Assembly (NCBI GenBank): GCA_965203835.1
Contig: OZ241919.1
Span: 372,001-436,000 of the forward strand
Direction of reading: 5' to 3'
Length of the DNA: 64,000 nt
Source of the DNA: CBDCFV01 sp965203835
GTDB lineage: Bacteria > Chloroflexota > Dehalococcoidia > Lucifugimonadales > UBA3495
Shown: positions 1 through 8,344 of the stretch, one piece after another
How the letters are laid out: each line of letters opens with the position of its first letter
How positions within the stretch are numbered: the first letter of the stretch is position 1
Translations under genes and position numbers: made by a program
The notes under the pieces: generated by a model
Told to the model about the DNA's origin: nothing
Database searches by the model: none
What the model saw: only the letters and a program-made list of their open reading frames with translations

Positions 1-810
1 AACCTGTGGCTGGCGAAGCGTGCCGACCCGGAGGTAGCGGTGTCATTGAAGAACGGCGGCGGCATCAGGGACGCCATAGGGGTGACTAAGCTGCCTCCGG
101 GGGCCGACACACTATCCGAGATGGTGTTTATGCCGCCAGCAGCCAACCCCGAGTCCGGCAAGAAGGAAGGGGAAATATCGCAATACGACATAGAAGGGGC
201 GCTTCGATTCAACAACGGCTTGTCCATACTGAAGCTGACGGCGGAGCAACTGGTTGCGGTCATGGAACATTCCGTTGGCTTCGACGGCGCCGGAACGGCA
301 ACGGTGGGCCGGTTTCCTCAAGTGGGCGGGATGCGCTTCAGCTTCGATCCTGCGGCCCCAGCCGGGGAGCGCGTCCGGTCATTGGCGATTGTGGACGGGC
401 AGGGAGCGGTAACAGACCGGGTGGTGGAAGGAGGGGACTTGGAGGGCAACCCTGAACGTGACATAAAGATGGTCACCCTCGACTTCCTGGCCGATGGCGG
501 CGACGACTATCCGTTTCCAGTTTCCAACACCGACCGGGTTGATCTCAGGGGCGAAGCCGGGCAGTCCGGTTCGCCGGACAAGGACTCCAAGGGCGCCGAT
601 GAAGACAGGCGCATGAATGCACTGGAAGCGGTGGACCCCGGCCTCGCAGACTTTTCCGCTCCTGGCACGGAGCAGGACGCCTTGGCCGAATACTTGGCCC
701 ACTTTCATAGCGAAAATCCCTTTGACCGAGCCGAAACGCCGCCGTTGGAAGACCAGCGCATCCAGAACCTTGGCGTCCCTGGCAAACATGACACCGTGTT
801 CGGGCAGTAA
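1..810 (+). CDS. 5'-nucleotidase family protein, C-terminal part (truncated by window start)
   Basis: The reading frame is open from base 1, so the N-terminal metallophosphatase domain lies outside the window and 269 residues are visible. NGGGIR near residue 18 is the substrate-binding signature of the 5'-nucleotidase C-terminal domain. The following segment, LRFNNGLSILKLTAEQL, matches the family's conserved 'F-N-L...LTG-QL' strand-helix. Family members hydrolyse nucleotides or 2',3'-cyclic nucleotides outside the cytoplasm. The last 100 residues are Asp/Glu-rich and not clearly conserved. Substrate cannot be told from this half. A GTG at 40 would be a false start inside the domain. Confidence 0.85.
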   Translation, partial: NLWLAKRADPEVAVSLKNGGGIRDAIGVTKLPPGADTLSEMVFMPPAANPESGKKEGEISQYDIEGALRFNNGLSILKLTAEQLVAVMEHSVGFDGAGTATVGRFPQVGGMRFSFDPAAPAGERVRSLAIVDGQGAVTDRVVEGGDLEGNPERDIKMVTLDFLADGGDDYPFPVSNTDRVDLRGEAGQSGSPDKDSKGADEDRRMNALEAVDPGLADFSAPGTEQDALAEYLAHFHSENPFDRAETPPLEDQRIQNLGVPGKHDTVFGQ

Positions 811-840
811 AGGGAGTTTATGAGGCATTCCCAAGCAAGG

Positions 841-846
841 TATAAT
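841..846 (+). promoter_or_regulatory. Possible -10 box (TATAAT) upstream of the GPP34 gene
   Basis: A perfect TATAAT lies in the gap between the nucleotidase and the GPP34 gene. The -35 region at about 818-823 (TTATGA) is poor, so this is only a candidate promoter. Confidence 0.35.
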
Positions 847-866
847 GAGTAAACCCCGGCCCCTTG

Positions 867-887
867 GCAGTCGGATGTAACGACTGC
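867..887 (+). promoter_or_regulatory. Leader hairpin before the GPP34 gene
   Basis: GCAGTCG (867-873) and CGACTGC (881-887) form a perfect 7-bp stem with a 7-nt loop. Flanking CCCC and GGGG could extend it. There is no T-run, so it looks like an mRNA leader structure rather than a terminator. Function unknown. Confidence 0.35.
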
Positions 888-928
888 GGGGCGAGGGCAA
901 ATGTGTTCACAAGGGAAGGCCAAGCATC

Positions 929-1573
929 ATGATGAGATTCGCCGAGGAAATCACGCTGCTCCTGCTTAACGACGACGGTACGTTCGTTCACGTGCCCAGT
1001 TGGTCGCTGAATTATGCTCTCGCCGGGGGCGTGCTGATGGACCTGGCGCTGGAGAACCGCATAGACACCGATCTGGAAAAGCTGGTCCTGATTGACAGCA
1101 CCCCTACCGGAGACAGCCTGCTGGACCCCACGCTGGCCGACATCAAGGAAGTGGGGGAACGGGACGCCCGTTTCTGGGTGGAGCGCACGGCCAATCGCGC
1201 CCAGGAAATCCGGGACGAAGCCCTCTCACGTCTGGTTTCCTTGGGAATCCTGGAGACTCGGGACGACCGGTTCCTGTGGGTATTCCGGTCCCGGCGTTAC
1301 CCGGCCATTGAGGGCACGCCTGTGCGCGAAGTGAAACTGCGCATCATGGGAGTGCTGTTCAGCGACGAAATACCGGACCCGCGAGACGTGGTGATCATCT
1401 GCTTGGCAGACGCGTGCGGCATATTCCGGCGGTTGTTGTCGAGGGCCGAACTGGGCCGGGTTACCGAGCGTATTGAGCAGGTGACCAGGCTGGACCTCAT
1501 TGGCAGGGCCATGTCCCACGCAATCCAGGATATCCAGCTGACCATCGCCACCTCGGTCCGCGGGCACATTTAA
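929..1573 (+). CDS. GPP34 (Golgi phosphoprotein 3-like) family protein
   Basis: This 214-residue protein begins with ITLLLLNDDGTF and continues with a WSLNYALAGGVLMDLALENRI segment, the hallmark of the GPP34 domain. Eukaryotic GOLPH3 binds phosphatidylinositol-4-phosphate; bacterial members are mostly uncharacterised and are assumed to be membrane-surface associated. The length (about 210-230) fits the family. The start is the ATG at 929, about 10 nt after AAGGGAAGG; a second ATG follows directly. A DUF805 membrane protein starts 11 nt downstream, so the two are probably co-transcribed. Confidence 0.85.
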   Translation: MMRFAEEITLLLLNDDGTFVHVPSWSLNYALAGGVLMDLALENRIDTDLEKLVLIDSTPTGDSLLDPTLADIKEVGERDARFWVERTANRAQEIRDEALSRLVSLGILETRDDRFLWVFRSRRYPAIEGTPVREVKLRIMGVLFSDEIPDPRDVVIICLADACGIFRRLLSRAELGRVTERIEQVTRLDLIGRAMSHAIQDIQLTIATSVRGHI

Positions 1574-1584
1574 CGGTCCTTTTC

Positions 1585-2202
1585 GTGGCCTCGGATCGGG
1601 ATACCGAACAGGACGCTATGGCAGCAACGGCAACGCCCCAAGGCGGGCCCATGATGACCCTGCCTGAGGCGGTCAAACAGGTACTGAGGAAGTACGCTGA
1701 TTTCAATGGCCGGGCCACTCGGGCCGAGTATTGGTGGTGGGTCCTCGCCACCGTTATCTTCGGAACGGCCCTAGGAGCTCTCGACGCCTTCATCGTTTCA
1801 ATAATCGTGGGAGTGGGCATATCGAATCCCCTGACCACGATTTTCCACTTGGCGATCCTGCTTCCCAACTTGGCCGTCAGCGCCCGGAGACTGCATGACA
1901 TCGGCAAGAGCGGTTGGTGGATACTTGTATGGTTTGTTCTGGCTGTTATCGGCTGGATACCGGTGGTCGTAGGACTTGTTCTCTGGATCCTGCGCGGAGC
2001 GTTGGAAGGACAGCTTGAAGGCAACAGTTTCGTTCCGTTGATAGTCGGGGGCGCCATTACACTGCTGCTGGCGCTGGCCCTTCTCCTGTGGATCATACTC
2101 TGGATGGCCCGGCAGGGAGAAAGCGGCACCAACCATTATGGGCCGGACCCCCGGGCAGTAACCGGTCCGGAACCACTGCCTGACGCCGACGCCACAGCCT
2201 GA
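1585..2202 (+). CDS. DUF805 family membrane protein
   Basis: The 205-residue product carries the DUF805 signature: a short amphipathic lead, then YADFNGRATRAEYWWWVL, followed by about four hydrophobic segments (roughly residues 50-75, 80-100, 105-135, 145-175) and the internal motif ARRLHDIGKSGWW. Family members are small inner-membrane proteins of unknown function. The GTG at 1585 gives the longest product; ATGs at 1618 and 1651 are also possible, and the DUF805 domain begins only after the latter. It follows the GPP34 gene closely. Confidence 0.85.
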   Translation: MASDRDTEQDAMAATATPQGGPMMTLPEAVKQVLRKYADFNGRATRAEYWWWVLATVIFGTALGALDAFIVSIIVGVGISNPLTTIFHLAILLPNLAVSARRLHDIGKSGWWILVWFVLAVIGWIPVVVGLVLWILRGALEGQLEGNSFVPLIVGGAITLLLALALLLWIILWMARQGESGTNHYGPDPRAVTGPEPLPDADATA

Positions 2203-2252
2203 CCGGCCATCCCCGTTGCAAGCCCGTTTCCGTGCGTCACTGGCCACGACCT

Positions 2253-2322
2253 ATGGATTCCCGCCTGCGCGGGAATGACGGGACGTAAGGCGGGAATGAC
2301 GGGACGTAAGGCGGGAATGATG
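2253..2322. repeat. Inverted 'ATTCCCGC...GCGGGAAT' repeat with a 21-bp tandem extension
   Basis: Positions 2253-2280 hold GGATTCCCGCC-TGC-GCGGGAATGAC, a palindromic dispersed repeat. Its right end is then tandemly reiterated: the 21-nt unit starting GGGAATGACGGGACGTAAGG occurs at 2271-2291 and 2292-2312 and begins again at 2313. Related copies lie near 8989, 20500, 33656 and 36277. Confidence 0.8.
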
Positions 2323-2376
2323 AGTCGTCAGACGGAATGCCAGATTCGGGTACTGCTCCAAATATTGAGGTAGTTC

Positions 2377-2787
2377 CTAACCGGAGGCATTTCGCCACAA
2401 GCGGCAACCGGCTACGCCCACCACAATGGGCATTGCGGTGTCGATAACCACCCAGAACTGGCCGTCGGGCACGTTGTTGGGGGACAGGGAACTGAACCAG
2501 TTCCAGAAGTACACGATGAATAGGGCGACAGCGCCGTAGAAGACCACGTTGGCCTCCAGGTACCGCTTCATGTCCGCCCCGCTGTCTCCGTCGATACGCC
2601 GCTTTTCCGCGTAGGCAACGGCCAGGGTGATAAGCATCGCCGCCGACATGAACCAGTTCATCACCTCCCAAGCCGTAAAGGGAGCATCGCCACCCGGGTG
2701 GTACAGGGGAGTGATGATGAAGTGCACCGCGACCGCCGCCGCCACCAGCACCATGTAAGCCGCCGTCGCGCGAAGCAGGATTGACAT
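2377..2787 (-). CDS. Small four-helix integral membrane protein, unknown function
   Basis: The 136-residue protein has four strongly hydrophobic segments (about 5-27, 42-60, 83-103, 113-130) and almost no soluble domain. A charged loop, EKRRIDGDSGADMKRY, separates helices 2 and 3. The ATG at 2787 is preceded by a strong GGAGGAATT. I do not recognise a named family. It stands alone between a repeat and a convergent/co-directional hypothetical gene, so context gives no functional hint. Confidence 0.7.
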   Translation of the reverse strand: MSILLRATAAYMVLVAAAVAVHFIITPLYHPGGDAPFTAWEVMNWFMSAAMLITLAVAYAEKRRIDGDSGADMKRYLEANVVFYGAVALFIVYFWNWFSSLSPNNVPDGQFWVVIDTAMPIVVGVAGCRLWRNASG

Positions 2788-2827
2788 AATTCCTCCTTGG
2801 AAATTGACGGTACCGGGGTGCTACGTT

Positions 2828-3388
2828 TCAGCCATGAAAGAACCTGGGAGCAGAGCGGTCCACTGGGTCGCAACCCTGGGACATGTATCTCCACCGGAGC
2901 CGGTCCCACAAATACAGCCGGTCCCAGTCTGGGGATTCCATGTAGCCCTGGTTTTCGTCCAAGTGAGGGTTGGGCAGTAGAACCGTTATCTGCTGCTGAC
3001 CACCACCGTTGAAGAGACGGAACCCCCAAGACGTGGGCTGCTGGTCAGGATTCAAGCGACGGTACAACTCGGCACGGGCACACCGGCGCAACCGCGCAAC
3101 CTCCGGCGGGGCCGATTTCTGCTCTCCTATGCACAGGTGCAGGTGCCATTCTTTGAAATCAACGGTGACGTATCCATCAAGGAAGCCGATGCGAGGTTCA
3201 CAGGGAGGCTTGATTTCCCATACGGCGCCGGGAATCAAAAGGCCGATGCGGATATGCCGCCACTCCGACAAGCAGTCCTTGATGATGCCGGACAGGGTAT
3301 CCTCGTCGGCAGGAAGAGGAAACAACTCGTATGTGCCGTCCAGTTGCTGGATTATCTCGCCGCGCGGCAGAGGGTGGGCAGCAGTCAT
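2828..3388 (-). CDS. Conserved hypothetical protein (186 aa)
   Basis: This soluble 186-residue protein has a conserved-looking core: WRHIRIGLLIPGAVWEIK, then DGYVTVDFKEWHLHLCIGE, then ARLRRCARAELYRRLN. The HxHxCxG motif (WHLHLCIG) could bind a metal or cofactor, but this is only inferred. It reads as a genuine gene: start ATG at 3388 with GGGAG upstream, and no frame breaks. I cannot name the family with certainty; no neighbour suggests a pathway. Confidence 0.6.
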   Translation of the reverse strand: MTAAHPLPRGEIIQQLDGTYELFPLPADEDTLSGIIKDCLSEWRHIRIGLLIPGAVWEIKPPCEPRIGFLDGYVTVDFKEWHLHLCIGEQKSAPPEVARLRRCARAELYRRLNPDQQPTSWGFRLFNGGGQQQITVLLPNPHLDENQGYMESPDWDRLYLWDRLRWRYMSQGCDPVDRSAPRFFHG

Positions 3389-3527
3389 GGCGTTTGCTCC
3401 CTGGGGGCCGTGTCTGTTAAGGCGTGCTCGTCATTAACTCCAGAACATCATACACGATAGTCAGCTATCGACGGGGTGGTGGGGCGAGAGGGCTTGCGGT
3501 TACCGATGTTGATCGGGGATGTCGCTA

Positions 3528-3986
3528 TCAGAACCCATCCCACCCCGGCAGAGCGGCCGCCTGCCGGACCCACTCCGCCATCTGCTCCTCATCGAGTCCA
3601 TCCTCGTAGATGTCGACCCAGCGCGAGTCCGGGTCCTTGCCTGAGCCGGGCGGGGCCGGACTCAGCGACGCGCCATTGAGGAAGGTCACCTTTACGTAAC
3701 GAGTAAAGACGTGGTAACTGACAAACCAGCCTTGGCCGTCGATACCATACCAGGGCGAGTTCCACCTCACCGCCTTCCGCACATCGGGCACGGTACGCGC
3801 GATAAGGTCGTCAAGCCGGCGTCCGACGTCGCTTTTCCAGCCCGGCATAGCAGCTATGTAGGCCTGCACCGGGGCGTCGCCGTCGGCTTTGGCGATCTGG
3901 GGGTTGCCACCTGAGAGGAGTACAGGCTCGGCGGTGGCGACTTTTTCGGTCGCTTTGGTTGACTTCCTGAGCCTCTTGGCGGCCAT
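3528..3986 (-). CDS. DUF1801 family protein
   Basis: The 152-residue protein has a basic, Ala/Lys-rich N-terminus (about 40 residues) followed by a DUF1801 domain: VQAYIAAMPGWKSDVGRRLDDLI, then the VRWNSPWYGIDGQGWFVSYH strand region and VKVTFLNGASL. This fold resembles frataxin-like/YdhG proteins; the role is generally unknown. I chose ATG at 3986, about 9 nt from GGAG; a GTG at 3995 sits too close to that site. Confidence 0.75.
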   Translation of the reverse strand: MAAKRLRKSTKATEKVATAEPVLLSGGNPQIAKADGDAPVQAYIAAMPGWKSDVGRRLDDLIARTVPDVRKAVRWNSPWYGIDGQGWFVSYHVFTRYVKVTFLNGASLSPAPPGSGKDPDSRWVDIYEDGLDEEQMAEWVRQAAALPGWDGF

Positions 3987-4062
3987 TGCCTTCACTCCAA
4001 TACGCGGTTCGTGGAGAGTTTCGGTTGGAGACGAGTCTGAACGGAAGGAGGTGACATATCCT

Positions 4063-4470
4063 TCACTCGACGGGATTTAAGAGGGGGACTCCCGTACGCT
4101 CGAAGTGGCGAGCATTGCGGGTGACGACCGTCAAACCGTGCTCCAACGCCGTAGCGGCGATCAGCAGGTCTGCGCTGTCGTGGCCAAGGGATGCGGACAA
4201 CCTGCCCCAGCGCCGTGCCGTCGCGGTGTCTACGGATAGGATTCGGTCGCTGTACCAAGCCAACACCCGGTCCAGCCAGAGAGCCAATTCCCGGGAGAAG
4301 GATGGGTTCCGTTGCCTTTGTTGCGTGATGCCCCGCTCGACCTCGCCCACTGTAACAACGCTTATGTACATGTCCGACGGTCGTTGTGCATCCACCCAAC
4401 GAACGGTCTCGGGATTCCGGTCACGCCTTCGGAGCGCCGAAAGTACATCGGTGTCAAGGAGGAACATCAC
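4063..4470 (-). CDS. VapC/FitB-like PIN-domain toxin
   Basis: The 135-residue PIN domain starts FLLDTDVLSALRR, with the first acidic residue in LLDTDV. The second conserved acid is in VTVGEVERGI and the C-terminal acids in HDSADLLIAATAL. PIN toxins are Mg-dependent ribonucleases that cut tRNA or rRNA. It overlaps the antitoxin gene by 4 nt (GTGA), which is typical translational coupling; the start is GTG 4470 or the adjacent ATG 4467. It belongs to a type II toxin-antitoxin pair. Confidence 0.88.
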   Translation of the reverse strand: MMFLLDTDVLSALRRRDRNPETVRWVDAQRPSDMYISVVTVGEVERGITQQRQRNPSFSRELALWLDRVLAWYSDRILSVDTATARRWGRLSASLGHDSADLLIAATALEHGLTVVTRNARHFERTGVPLLNPVE

Positions 4471-4718
4471 AGGTCAAGCGGACGGGTAGGTATGGACAGC
4501 CGCTGGAATTCCTGGTCATCCTGTGGGATTTCAAGAAGCAGTTGACCAAAGGTAGGGGCGTGAGACCGCTCTAAATGGCAAAGTCGATCGTATTCCTCAG
4601 CCGACAAGACTACCACCGCAGGCTGTCCTCGTCGGGTAACCCGCTGGGGCTCGCCGGCCAACGCGGCATTGACCAGTTCGCTGAATTTATTCTTCGCATC
4701 TTGCAGGGGCCACTCCAT
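4467..4718 (-). CDS. Phd/YefM-family antitoxin
   Basis: This 83-residue protein begins MEWPLQDAKNKFSELVNAAL and has the Phd/YefM core pattern, including RVTRRGQPAVVVLSAEEYDRL. Such antitoxins bind their own operator through the N-terminal domain and neutralise the toxin with a flexible C-terminus. The ATG at 4718 has GGAGAA upstream. Reading further upstream in this frame runs into the tRNA gene, so a longer start is rejected. The gene is directly coupled to the PIN toxin. Confidence 0.88.
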   Translation of the reverse strand: MEWPLQDAKNKFSELVNAALAGEPQRVTRRGQPAVVVLSAEEYDRLCHLERSHAPTFGQLLLEIPQDDQEFQRLSIPTRPLDL

Positions 4719-4815
4719 TAAAATTCTCCAGCTAGATGATATAGCTAGATTGTAGCGTAGTTTACGCCGAACCATCAATCCAGCATGGCCCACCTTCAAG
4801 TAAGTCGGGAAAGAG

Positions 4816-4889
4816 TGGGCGGTGGAGGACTCGAACCTCCGGCCTCCTGCGTGTAAAGCAGGCGCTCTAACCAACTGAGCTAACCACCC
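4816..4889 (-). tRNA. tRNA-Val (anticodon TAC)
   Basis: A full cloverleaf is readable on the minus strand: acceptor GGGTGGT/ACCGCCC with one G-T pair, D-arm GCTC..GAGC, anticodon stem CCTGC/GCAGG around TTTACAC (anticodon TAC), and T-arm GGAGG-TTCGAGT-CCTCC. The CCA end is not encoded here, unlike the other four tRNAs in the window. Confidence 0.95.
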
Positions 4890-5061
4890 GCGGTAAACGT
4901 GTGCGCCTCACGTCGTTCCTCTTCATCCCAGGCCGGCGGCGCGTTCGGCTCTCTACAGTTTAGACGATGCGGGGCCTGTGCTCAAGGGCGGTTTTCGATG
5001 CTATACTGGGCAGCGACCCGCCGAGATTCCTCCACCCGGAAGGCCAGCCAAGGAGGACATG

Positions 5062-6594
5062 ATGAAGTACGACGTTATCGTAGTAGGCGCAGGTTCTTCG
5101 GGTTGCGCGTTAGCGACGCGGCTGTCGGACGATCCCAACAGGTCGGTGCTGTTGCTGGAGGCGGGGCCGGACTTTCAGGACGTGGATAGTCTTCCTCAAG
5201 AACTGAAGGAAGGTCTGAGCACTGCCGCGTCGGCGGTGGGCTCGCCCTTCAACTGGTCATATTCCGGTCGGCTTGCGTCCGGCCACGCGGAACGGACGCC
5301 CATACCAAGGGGCAAGGTTATCGGCGGCTCCAGCGCCATCAACGGGCAGTCGTTCATCCGGGGCATACCCGACGACTTCGACGGCTGGGCCGCCTTGGGA
5401 AACGACGAGTGGTCGTTCATCAAGGTGCTGCCCTACTTCCGGCAAATCGAGAACGACCTGGACATCCGGGATGACTTCCACGGGTCCACCGGCCCCATAG
5501 AGATACGCCGGCACAAACGGAATGACGAACAGCCGGTCCAAGGGGCCTTTTACGACGCCTGCGTGGCGGCGGGATTCCCGGAAGACCCGGATATAAACAA
5601 CCCGGAAGCCACCGGCGTGGGGTTGATGCCCAAGAACACCACCGACGGCGTGCGCATGAGCATGACGCTGACCCACCTGAACCCCAACCGTCACCGGATC
5701 AACCTGACCATCAGGGCGAACGCCCAAGTCAGGCGGGTGCTGTTCGACGGCAACCGGGCCACCGGCGTCGAGGTAGAAAGCGGCGGTGAACGGTTCGTGG
5801 TCGAGGGAGAGGAGATAGCGCTGTGCGGTGGCGCGGTGGCCTCGCCACACCTCCTCATGCTCTCGGGCGTCGGCCCGGCGGACCACCTCAGAGAACTGGG
5901 CATACCGCTCGTACACGACCTGCCAGGGGTGGGCCGGAACTTGAGGGACCATCCCGGCGTCAGGGTATCCTTGCGGGTAAAAGACGACGTGACTCTGGAC
6001 CCCAACGGCCCTTGGACCAACCTTACCCTTCGTTACACGGCGACCGGGTCACCGACCCGGAACGACATAATGATCAGCCAAGCATATCCGTCCGGCCCGC
6101 CCTACGGGGACGTTTCGGCGGACGACGACTTTCGCATCACCTGCTTCCTGGAGCTTCCCAAGGGGTCGGGAGAGTTGCGGCTGGCCTCTGCCGATCCTCA
6201 TGTATATCCCACGCTGGACTACCGGTACATGGAAGACCCTTGGGACCGTCAGAGGATGCGGGAGGGTGTACGGCTGTGCGTGAAGCTGCTGGAGCACCCC
6301 GCGTACCAACCCTACACCAAGGAGCGCATCAACCTGTCGGACGAAGACCTGAGCAGCGACGAATCGCTGGACGCTTGGATTGTGGAGAACCTGACCACGG
6401 CCATCCACATGTCGGGCACCTGCAAGATGGGACCGGCGTCGGACCCGATGGCGGTGGTGGACCAGTACTGCCGGGTGCACGGGCTGGAAGGACTGCGGGT
6501 GGTGGACACCTCCGTCATGCCCGACGTGGTGCGGGCCAACACCAACGCCACGGCTATAATGATCGGCGAACGGGTCGCCGACTGGTTCAAGTAG
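5062..6594 (+). CDS. GMC-family FAD-dependent oxidoreductase (choline/alcohol dehydrogenase-like)
   Basis: The 510-residue enzyme has the FAD-binding motif VVGAGSSGC at its N-terminus, GMC signature 1 (GKVIGGSSAINGQSFIRG), and signature 2 (GGAVASPHLLMLSGVGP). The C-terminal domain has the catalytic His in IHMSGTCKMG and the conserved NTNATA. GMC enzymes oxidise alcohols, including choline, sugars and polyethylene glycol; substrate is not predictable here. AGGAGG at 5051-5056 precedes twin ATGs at 5059 and 5062; the second has better spacing. It leads a rightward cluster with HAD hydrolase and LLM monooxygenase genes. Confidence 0.93.
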   Translation: MKYDVIVVGAGSSGCALATRLSDDPNRSVLLLEAGPDFQDVDSLPQELKEGLSTAASAVGSPFNWSYSGRLASGHAERTPIPRGKVIGGSSAINGQSFIRGIPDDFDGWAALGNDEWSFIKVLPYFRQIENDLDIRDDFHGSTGPIEIRRHKRNDEQPVQGAFYDACVAAGFPEDPDINNPEATGVGLMPKNTTDGVRMSMTLTHLNPNRHRINLTIRANAQVRRVLFDGNRATGVEVESGGERFVVEGEEIALCGGAVASPHLLMLSGVGPADHLRELGIPLVHDLPGVGRNLRDHPGVRVSLRVKDDVTLDPNGPWTNLTLRYTATGSPTRNDIMISQAYPSGPPYGDVSADDDFRITCFLELPKGSGELRLASADPHVYPTLDYRYMEDPWDRQRMREGVRLCVKLLEHPAYQPYTKERINLSDEDLSSDESLDAWIVENLTTAIHMSGTCKMGPASDPMAVVDQYCRVHGLEGLRVVDTSVMPDVVRANTNATAIMIGERVADWFK

Positions 6595-6606
6595 GAGAGT
6601 TGTTTC

Positions 6607-7311
6607 ATGGCAGACCATTCCCTGGAAAGGGTGAAGTTTCTTACTTTTGATATTTTTGGCACGGTTATGGACCTGACGGGAAGCCTGGCCGGGCCCGCGG
6701 GAGATTTCTTAGCCGCCAACGGGTCCAACATGACCGGCCAAGCCTTCTACGCCGACTGGCGGGAGCGCCAGCGCATTGAGCAGTACCAGGACAACCTGCT
6801 GATGCTGGGGCACAGCGGATACCTGGAGACGTGCCGGCGGGCCTTCGTGTACTGCCTGAAGAAGCACAACGTAAGCTACACCTCCGAAGGGGTGCAGGAG
6901 TTCATGAAGGTGTACATGGACCTGCAACCCTACCCCGACGCCATCGAGGGGCTGCGGTCGCTGGGCGAGCGGTACAAGCTGGTGGCGCTTTCCAACGGAG
7001 AACAGTGGTACTTGGAGAAACTGCTGGGCAACAACGTGCCGGTGGAGTTCGACGCCATCATATCCGTAGACCAGGTTGGCCTGTTCAAGCCTGCGCCGGG
7101 TATCTACCGCAAGGCCGTGCAGCGCCTGGGGTGCGAGCCGGGGGAGATCATGATGGTGGCGGCCCACGCCTTCGACATACTGGGCGCGCAGGCCTGCGGC
7201 TTCAAGGCGGCCTACGTCAACCGCTACAGGCTGCCCACCGAGGACTCGGAGTACCAGCCGGAGATCATCGTTGACGACTTTGTCGAGTTGGCCCAGTGCT
7301 TATTGACATAA
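6607..7311 (+). CDS. HAD-superfamily hydrolase, haloacid dehalogenase type II-like
   Basis: The 234-residue protein has the HAD nucleophile motif in FLTFDIFGTV, motif II in LVALSNGE, motif III Lys in GLFKPAPGIY, and motif IV in MVAAHAFDILGA. The cap region and the AHAFDIxGA motif (where phosphatases usually have GDxxxD) match L-2-haloacid dehalogenase-like members. It may therefore cleave C-halogen bonds, but many homologues act on other substrates. It starts 12 nt after the GMC gene and is followed by an LLM monooxygenase, consistent with one transcript. Confidence 0.87.
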   Translation: MADHSLERVKFLTFDIFGTVMDLTGSLAGPAGDFLAANGSNMTGQAFYADWRERQRIEQYQDNLLMLGHSGYLETCRRAFVYCLKKHNVSYTSEGVQEFMKVYMDLQPYPDAIEGLRSLGERYKLVALSNGEQWYLEKLLGNNVPVEFDAIISVDQVGLFKPAPGIYRKAVQRLGCEPGEIMMVAAHAFDILGAQACGFKAAYVNRYRLPTEDSEYQPEIIVDDFVELAQCLLT

Positions 7312-7327
7312 TGAAGGGGACTTGCCA

Positions 7328-8314
7328 GTGGAACGGCTTGGAATAGTCCTATACCACGGTATCGGCAGCGGCGATGAGCTGCGGCGTTATGGCGAGCTTG
7401 CCGAGGGCGCCGGGTTCGAGTCACTGTGGGTAACGGAACGGTATTTCCACGAGGAGACCTTTTCCCTGCTGGGCTATCTTGCCGCAGCGACAAAGACCAT
7501 CAAGCTTGGGCTGGGAGTCACCAATCCCTACACTCGCAACCCGGCGTTGCTGGCCATGTCCACCGCCACCCTGGACCGGATCTCCGGCGGGCGGTTCTCC
7601 TTGGGGCTGGGGCGGAGCGAGCGAGGCGTCATCCAGGACAGGATGGGGATGAGCTACGGCGACCCCTTCCAAGTCATGGAGTCGGTGGTGTCCACCCTGC
7701 GCCGGTTGATGGCGGGAGAGGCGCTGACGACTACTGAGAGGCCGTCGCCGTTGACCAACGTGCGGCTGGCCATTATGCCAGGCCAGCCAAGGCCGCCCAT
7801 CTACTTGGCGGCCATCGGCCCCAAGGCGTTGAGGCTGGCTGGGGCGATAGCCGACGGGGTGCTTTTGAACGCCTACACGCCCGTAGACTACGTGAAATAC
7901 GCCGCGGCTGAGGTGCGGAAGGCGGCGCAGGAAGCAGGGCGCGACCCAGATTCGGTGGACATAGCCTGCATGTTGATCATGCGCCAGACCGACGATCCTG
8001 AGCGGCTCTGGCCCGACCTGAAGCGCCGCATCGTGCGTCTGCTGGAAGAACCCCGGGTCGGCGAGATACTGCTGGATAAAGGCGGGTTTGACGCCTCCAT
8101 CCTGGAGCCGTTGCGGGCATCGGTGCGGCAGGACCGGGGCGCGAGCGCGGCGGATCTCATCAGCGACGAGATGGTGGACGCGTTCTACCTCGTCGGGTCG
8201 GAGAAGTACTGCAAGGAACGGGTGCAAGCCTACCGCGACGCAGGCGTGGACCTGCCGCTGCTGTTGCCGCGGCTGGAAGACTTCGAGAACATCGCCCGTA
8301 CCCACGGTGAATAA
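7328..8314 (+). CDS. LLM-class flavin-dependent monooxygenase
   Basis: This 328-residue enzyme shows the luciferase-like TIM barrel: GIVLYHGIG, ESLWVTERYFHEETFSLLG, KLGLGVTNPYTRNPALLAM, LDRISGGRFSLGLG, and PPIYLAAIGPKALRLAGAIADG. Members use FMN or F420 to oxidise or reduce small organic molecules. AAGGGGA at 7314-7320 is best spaced for the GTG at 7328; TTG at 7322 is possible. It follows the HAD gene by 16 nt. Cofactor cannot be assigned by eye, though the overall pattern resembles F420-dependent members. Confidence 0.88.
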   Translation: MERLGIVLYHGIGSGDELRRYGELAEGAGFESLWVTERYFHEETFSLLGYLAAATKTIKLGLGVTNPYTRNPALLAMSTATLDRISGGRFSLGLGRSERGVIQDRMGMSYGDPFQVMESVVSTLRRLMAGEALTTTERPSPLTNVRLAIMPGQPRPPIYLAAIGPKALRLAGAIADGVLLNAYTPVDYVKYAAAEVRKAAQEAGRDPDSVDIACMLIMRQTDDPERLWPDLKRRIVRLLEEPRVGEILLDKGGFDASILEPLRASVRQDRGASAADLISDEMVDAFYLVGSEKYCKERVQAYRDAGVDLPLLLPRLEDFENIARTHGE

Positions 8315-8344
8315 ACGGCAAATCAACCAAAAGGAGTCGAGACA

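Noticed and set aside
2271..2322. Tandem GGGAATGACGGGACGTAAGG units as a CRISPR array
   Set aside because: Only two full 21-nt units are present with no spacers between them and no cas genes nearby. They are an extension of the palindromic repeat.
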